From: Flavobacteriales bacterium UBA7519
GTDB taxonomy: Bacteria > Bacteroidota > Bacteroidia > Flavobacteriales > Weeksellaceae
DNA length: 10,222 nt
Direction: 5' to 3'
NCBI GenBank assembly: GCA_002476905.1
Contig: DLND01000174.1
Coordinates: 2,096 to 12,317 of the forward strand
Shown here: positions 6,623 to 10,222 of the stretch, piece by piece
Layout of the letters: the number at the start of each line of letters is the position of its first letter
How positions within the stretch are numbered: the first letter of the stretch is position 1
Notes under the pieces: generated by a model
Database searches by the model: none
What the model was told of the DNA's origin: nothing
What the model saw: only the letters and a program-made list of their open reading frames with translations
Program-made: the position numbers and the translations under genes

Positions 6623-6648
6623 CGTTTTCCCAGAATGAGAATAATTTA

Positions 6649-9477
6649 ATGAAAGATAATCAGGATTTTATCGAAGTTTACGGTGCTAGAGAACACAATC
6701 TCAAGAATATATCTGTTAAAATTCCAAGAAACGAATTGGTTGTTATTACAGGACTTTCCGGCAGCGGAAAATCCTCTTTGGCTTTCGATACGATTTTTGC
6801 CGAAGGACAACGCCGTTACATCGAAACCTTTTCGGCTTATGCAAGGCAGTTTTTGGGTGGATTGGAACGTCCGGATGTTGATAAAATTGAAGGTTTGTCT
6901 CCAGTAATCGCTATTGAGCAGAAAACCACGAATAAGAATCCACGTTCCACCGTTGGAACAATTACAGAACTATATGATTTTCTGAGACTTTTGTTTGCAA
7001 GAGTTTCGGATGCTTATTCTATAAGTTCCGGTAAACGTTTGGTAAGTTATACAGAGGAGCAAATTTTGGAAACCATCAAAGATAACTTCAAAGGAAAAAA
7101 AGTTTATCTGTTGGCTCCAGTTGTGCGTTCCAGAAAAGGGCATTACCACGAGTTATTCATTCACCTTTCCAAAAAAGGTTATTCACAAGCCAGAATAGAT
7201 GGTGTCTTGCAGGACATCGAATACGATTTAAAGCTTGACCGTTATAAAACCCACGACATCGAAGTGGTGATTGACCGTTGGATTATCGGTGAAAATGCAT
7301 CTGAAGCGAGAATGCCAAAATCACTGAAAACGGCTTTGGAAATGGGAGAAGGGATTATTGCGATTCAGGAAATGGGACAAGATGAAGTTCACTTTTTCAG
7401 TAAGAATTTGATGGACGATTCTACTGGAGATTCCTTGGCATTGCCTGAACCAAACACTTTTTCTTTCAACTCTCCGAAAGGTCATTGCGAGACTTGTAAA
7501 GGTCTTGGTACGATTAAAAAAGTCAATACAGATTATTTTGTTGAAAACAATAAATTATCAATCAACCAAGGCGCATTGTTGCCACTGGAACAAATCAAAT
7601 CCAACAAATGGATTCTTTCTCAAATCAAATTAATTTTAGAAATTTTTGATCTTGGGCTGGCAACGCCGTTTAAAGATATTCCGAAAGAAGCTTTAGATTA
7701 TATTTATTATGGTTACAGCAGTGATGTTACTAAAGAATTCAAACACGCTGGAATTTCCAAAAAAATCAAAATCAACTTTGAAGGTTTAGTCAAAATCCTT
7801 GAAGAGATTGTTGAAGAAAGAGAAAATTATGACGCAGTTTTAGTGGAACGAAACTTCACAACTGAAGAAACTTGCCCGACTTGTAAAGGCGCACGTCTTC
7901 GTCAGGAAAGTTTGAGTTTCAAGATTGATGGAAAAAATATTGCGGAAGTGAACGCTTTGTCTTTGCTAGATTTCAAAGATTGGTTGGCTGATGTGAAAGA
8001 TAAATTCAGTGATAAAAATAAAATTATCGCACACGAAATTCTGAAAGAAATCGAAACCAGATTGCAGTTTCTTTTGGATGTTGGTTTGGATTATCTGAGT
8101 CTCAGCAGAAGCTCAAGAACGCTTTCTGGAGGAGAATCTCAGCGTATTCGTTTGGCAACTCAAATCGGTTCTCAATTGGTAAATGTTCTTTACATTTTGG
8201 ACGAACCTTCGATCGGTCTTCATCAGCGTGACAACGAAAGATTAATTAACTCGTTAAAACATCTTCGTGATATCGGAAACTCAGTTTTGGTGGTGGAACA
8301 CGATAAGGATATGATTTTGGAAGCCGACCACGTTTTGGATATTGGTCCAAAAGCAGGGAAGTTCGGTGGAGAAATTCTTTGGCAAGGAAATCCGAAAGAC
8401 ATTACCAAAGCCAATACAATCACAGCCGATTATATCACAGGAAAACGTAAAATCGAGATTCCTGCTGAACGAAGAGCTGGAAACGGAAAATCTATTGTTC
8501 TGAAAGGTGCATCTGGAAATAATCTGAAAAATGTTAATCTGACGATTCCGTTAGGGAAATTGGTGGTTGTTTCAGGGATTTCAGGAAGTGGTAAATCATC
8601 ATTGATTAACGGAACTTTGTACCCGATTCTAAACCGTCATTTTTACAGAGCAATTCAGGAACCTTTACCATATAAAAGTGTTGAAGGAATTGACAATATC
8701 GACAAAATTGTAGATGTTGACCAAAGTCCAATTGGGAGAACACCGCGTTCCAATCCTGCGACTTACACGGGAATGTTTACGGATATCAGAAATCTTTTCG
8801 CCGAATTGCCAGAAAGTAAAATTCGTGGTTACAAAGCCGGACTTTTTTCTTTCAATGTGAAAGGTGGAAGGTGCGAAACTTGTCAGGGTGGCGGTTTGAA
8901 AGTGATTGAAATGAATTTCCTTCCGGATGTTTATGTTCATTGCGAAACCTGCCACGGAAAACGTTTTAACCGCGAAACTCTAGAGGTTCGTTACAAAGGA
9001 AAATCGATTTCTGATGTTTTGGATATGACGATTAATGAAGCGGTAGAATTCTTCCAACCAATTCCGAAAATCTTTAATAAAGTGAAGACTTTGCAAGATG
9101 TTGGTCTAGGTTATATCACAATTGGACAGCAATCCACAACTTTGAGTGGAGGAGAAGCTCAACGTGTGAAGCTGGCAACCGAACTTTCCAAAAAACAAAC
9201 AGGAAATACACTGTATATCTTAGATGAACCGACAACCGGACTTCATTTCGAAGATGTGAAAATCCTAATGGACGCGATTAAAAAATTGGTAGACTTAGGA
9301 AACTCGTTCATCATCATCGAACATAACATGGATGTGATTAAATTGGCGGATCATATTATTGATGTTGGGCCAGAAGGAGGAAAACACGGCGGACAAATCA
9401 TTGTAGAAGGAACGCCGGAAGAAGTAATTAAATCTAAGAAAAGTTTGACCGCTAAGTTTTTGAAGAAAGAGATGTAA
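6649..9477 (+). CDS. uvrA: Excinuclease ABC subunit UvrA
   Basis: A 942-residue protein, the normal length, forming the DNA damage-recognition ATPase of nucleotide excision repair; a UvrA dimer loads UvrB at lesions. Two ABC ATPase halves are complete. Half 1 has Walker [10 protein letters not shown] at 35-43, signature LSGGESQR from 492, and Walker B LYILDEPS from 514. Half 2 has Walker A GISGSGKS at 643-650, signature LSGGEAQR from 832, and Walker B LYILDEPT from 855. The zinc ligands are intact: C280/C283 with C409/C412 (CETC and CPTC), and C742/C745 with C765/C768 (CETC twice). Nothing is missing. The gene has its own -7 box, and no terminator separates it from the small lipoprotein gene behind it. 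No LexA-like operator is evident upstream. Confidence 0.98.
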   Translation: MKDNQDFIEVYGAREHNLKNISVKIPRNELVVITGLSGSGKSSLAFDTIFAEGQRRYIETFSAYARQFLGGLERPDVDKIEGLSPVIAIEQKTTNKNPRSTVGTITELYDFLRLLFARVSDAYSISSGKRLVSYTEEQILETIKDNFKGKKVYLLAPVVRSRKGHYHELFIHLSKKGYSQARIDGVLQDIEYDLKLDRYKTHDIEVVIDRWIIGENASEARMPKSLKTALEMGEGIIAIQEMGQDEVHFFSKNLMDDSTGDSLALPEPNTFSFNSPKGHCETCKGLGTIKKVNTDYFVENNKLSINQGALLPLEQIKSNKWILSQIKLILEIFDLGLATPFKDIPKEALDYIYYGYSSDVTKEFKHAGISKKIKINFEGLVKILEEIVEERENYDAVLVERNFTTEETCPTCKGARLRQESLSFKIDGKNIAEVNALSLLDFKDWLADVKDKFSDKNKIIAHEILKEIETRLQFLLDVGLDYLSLSRSSRTLSGGESQRIRLATQIGSQLVNVLYILDEPSIGLHQRDNERLINSLKHLRDIGNSVLVVEHDKDMILEADHVLDIGPKAGKFGGEILWQGNPKDITKANTITADYITGKRKIEIPAERRAGNGKSIVLKGASGNNLKNVNLTIPLGKLVVVSGISGSGKSSLINGTLYPILNRHFYRAIQEPLPYKSVEGIDNIDKIVDVDQSPIGRTPRSNPATYTGMFTDIRNLFAELPESKIRGYKAGLFSFNVKGGRCETCQGGGLKVIEMNFLPDVYVHCETCHGKRFNRETLEVRYKGKSISDVLDMTINEAVEFFQPIPKIFNKVKTLQDVGLGYITIGQQSTTLSGGEAQRVKLATELSKKQTGNTLYILDEPTTGLHFEDVKILMDAIKKLVDLGNSFIIIEHNMDVIKLADHIIDVGPEGGKHGGQIIVEGTPEEVIKSKKSLTAKFLKKEM

Positions 9478-9515
9478 TTGGTATCAGATTTGTGATTCTG
9501 TACGAAAAACCAGTT

Positions 9516-9695
9516 ATGAAATCATTTAAAATTTATCTTTCACTTGTTGTTTTCGCTTTTAGTATGATATCTTGTGAAGTAAGAACGACAACAAGTGCCA
9601 GAACGGTAAGTGGAAAATCAATCCCACCGGGACAAGCGAAGAAAATTTACGGAACCAAATCTGCTAGACCATTTGCGCCAGGACAGAATAAATAA
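9516..9695 (+). CDS. Small basic lipoprotein with PPGQAKK motif
   Basis: A 59-residue precursor. Residues 1-19 form a lipoprotein signal peptide ending FSMISC, so Cys20 is the likely lipidated residue, with Met rather than Leu at -3 of the lipobox. The mature part has only 40 residues and is strongly basic (eight Lys/Arg against one Glu). It holds two related segments, PPGQAKKIYG (37-46) and APGQNK (54-59). Similar short flavobacterial proteins with PPGQ-x-KK-x-YG exist, and I recall some being labelled quinol oxidase subunit 4; nothing here supports that. ATG 9516 is preferred over an in-frame GTG at 9492 because it puts the basic residues and hydrophobic core where a signal peptide needs them. 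It starts 38 bases after uvrA with no terminator between. Function unknown. Confidence 0.75.
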   Translation: MKSFKIYLSLVVFAFSMISCEVRTTTSARTVSGKSIPPGQAKKIYGTKSARPFAPGQNK

Positions 9696-9717
9696 ATTCT
9701 TTGGTGCTAGCGATATA

Positions 9718-9755
9718 AAAACAAACCCTTTCCATACCTGGAAAGGGATTGTTTT
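9718..9755. terminator. Strong bidirectional terminator
   Basis: CCCTTTCCA (9726-9734) and TGGAAAGGG (9739-9747) form a perfect 9-bp stem with a 4-base loop. It extends past one A/A mismatch by AAAACAA pairing with TTGTTTT. The stem is flanked by As on the left and Ts on the right, so it can end transcription of the uvrA/lipoprotein unit on the plus strand and of the amylase gene on the minus strand. Confidence 0.85.
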
Positions 9756-9773
9756 ATTAATTAATTGTTGAGT

Positions 9774-10222
9774 TTATTTTTCAAAAACCATATAGCCAAA
9801 AGATCCAAGGCTGATATCTGATCCGTTTATTAATGTATTTTTTTGACCCGTAAAAACATTTTTATAATTGGAATTTAGATGGTCATCTTGTATTTTCATA
9901 TTGACATTTTCTTTAGTTGTGTTGATGAGTACCAGAACTTCTTTATCACCATTTTTTCTGAGATAAGCAAGAATCTTATCATTGGCAGAGGTGTTTATCC
10001 AATAGGTTGTAACAGCTGGATCACCTCCCCGCAAAGCTGGATTTTCAGATTTAAGAGTCAGTAATGTTCTGTAAAAATTCTCCAGTTCATATTTTCCGGT
10101 CCACGGAATAGGATCTTTTTCGAAAAATTCTAAACGCTTAGCCTTCATAGGCAATTCCTGCCCAGAATAGAGCAAGGGAACACCGTTCCAGGTAGCAGAA
10201 AATACGGCTAAAGCTGGGGCAA
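9774..10222 (-). CDS. Alpha-amylase family (GH13) protein, C-terminal fragment
   Basis: The last 149 or so residues of a larger glycoside hydrolase; the frame stays open to the window edge, so the true start lies outside. The visible part begins APALAVFSATWNGVPLLYSG and continues QELPMKAKRLEFFEKDPIPW. GVPLLYSGQE is typical of the end of the GH13 barrel, after the conserved H-D region, and the EFFEKDPIPW loop is common in Bacteroidetes members. The next stretch, LENFYRTLLTLKSENPALRGG, matches the last barrel helix. The remainder (KILAYLRKNG, EVLVLINTT, LGSFGYMVFEK) is the C-terminal beta-sandwich domain. It would act on alpha-1,4-glucans or oligosaccharides; the catalytic residues and any signal peptide are outside the window. 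A bidirectional hairpin lies just past its stop. Confidence 0.85.
   Translation of the reverse strand, partial: APALAVFSATWNGVPLLYSGQELPMKAKRLEFFEKDPIPWTGKYELENFYRTLLTLKSENPALRGGDPAVTTYWINTSANDKILAYLRKNGDKEVLVLINTTKENVNMKIQDDHLNSNYKNVFTGQKNTLINGSDISLGSFGYMVFEK

Noticed and set aside
8665..8955. A 96-codon open frame on the minus strand
   Set aside because: It lies wholly inside uvrA, opposite its second zinc-finger region, has no recognisable features, and is an antisense shadow of a strongly conserved gene.
9485..9492. CAGATTTG as a -7 box for the small lipoprotein
   Set aside because: It misses the first base of the consensus and has no -33 partner, so it does not rise above background in AT-rich DNA.
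9492..9494. GTG as the start of the small lipoprotein
   Set aside because: It would add eight residues before a complete lipoprotein signal peptide that begins at ATG 9516.

Overview
The window looks like chromosomal DNA from a flavobacterium, most likely Weeksellaceae (Chryseobacterium or Epilithonimonas-like). The reasons are low GC, a GLPGLI-family secreted protein gene, start codons without purine-rich Shine-Dalgarno sites, and several Bacteroidetes-type -7 boxes (TAnnTTTG) shortly upstream of genes. Every intact gene whose end is visible stops with TAA. This assignment rests on family recognition and motifs, not on a database search.

Layout. Positions 1-169 hold the C-terminus of an MFS (UMF1-type) transporter. 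Then come a mevalonate-kinase-like GHMP kinase (267-1193) and a UbiA-family prenyltransferase (1265-2188) resembling the geranylgeranylglyceryl-phosphate transferases that make ether-linked lipid precursors. The two are adjacent isoprenoid genes, but a hairpin plus T-tract separates them, and a -7 box lies in that hairpin's loop. A secreted S41 peptidase of the tricorn-like Ser/His type follows (2279-3991). Next is a GLPGLI-family gene (4073-4912) cut by one in-frame TGA exactly where a Trp is expected, then a GNAT acetyltransferase (4941-5429).

On the minus strand lies a secreted zinc-dependent S1/P1 nuclease (5579-6373), convergent with the acetyltransferase and divergent from uvrA. The 275-bp divergent region holds promoter boxes for both flanking genes and a nested inverted-repeat element of about 109 bp. 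uvrA (6649-9477) is full length, with both ATPase sites and all zinc ligands. Behind it sits a 59-residue basic lipoprotein with a PPGQAKK motif (9516-9695). A strong bidirectional hairpin then separates this block from the C-terminal end of a GH13 alpha-amylase-family gene on the minus strand (9774-10222), which runs off the window.

Overall this is mostly ordinary core and secreted-protein gene content. I see no phage, insertion sequence, CRISPR array, tRNA/rRNA or defence system. The points most worth a second look are the interrupted GLPGLI gene, the promoter box inside a terminator loop between the two isoprenoid genes, the nested repeat before uvrA, and the small lipoprotein behind uvrA.
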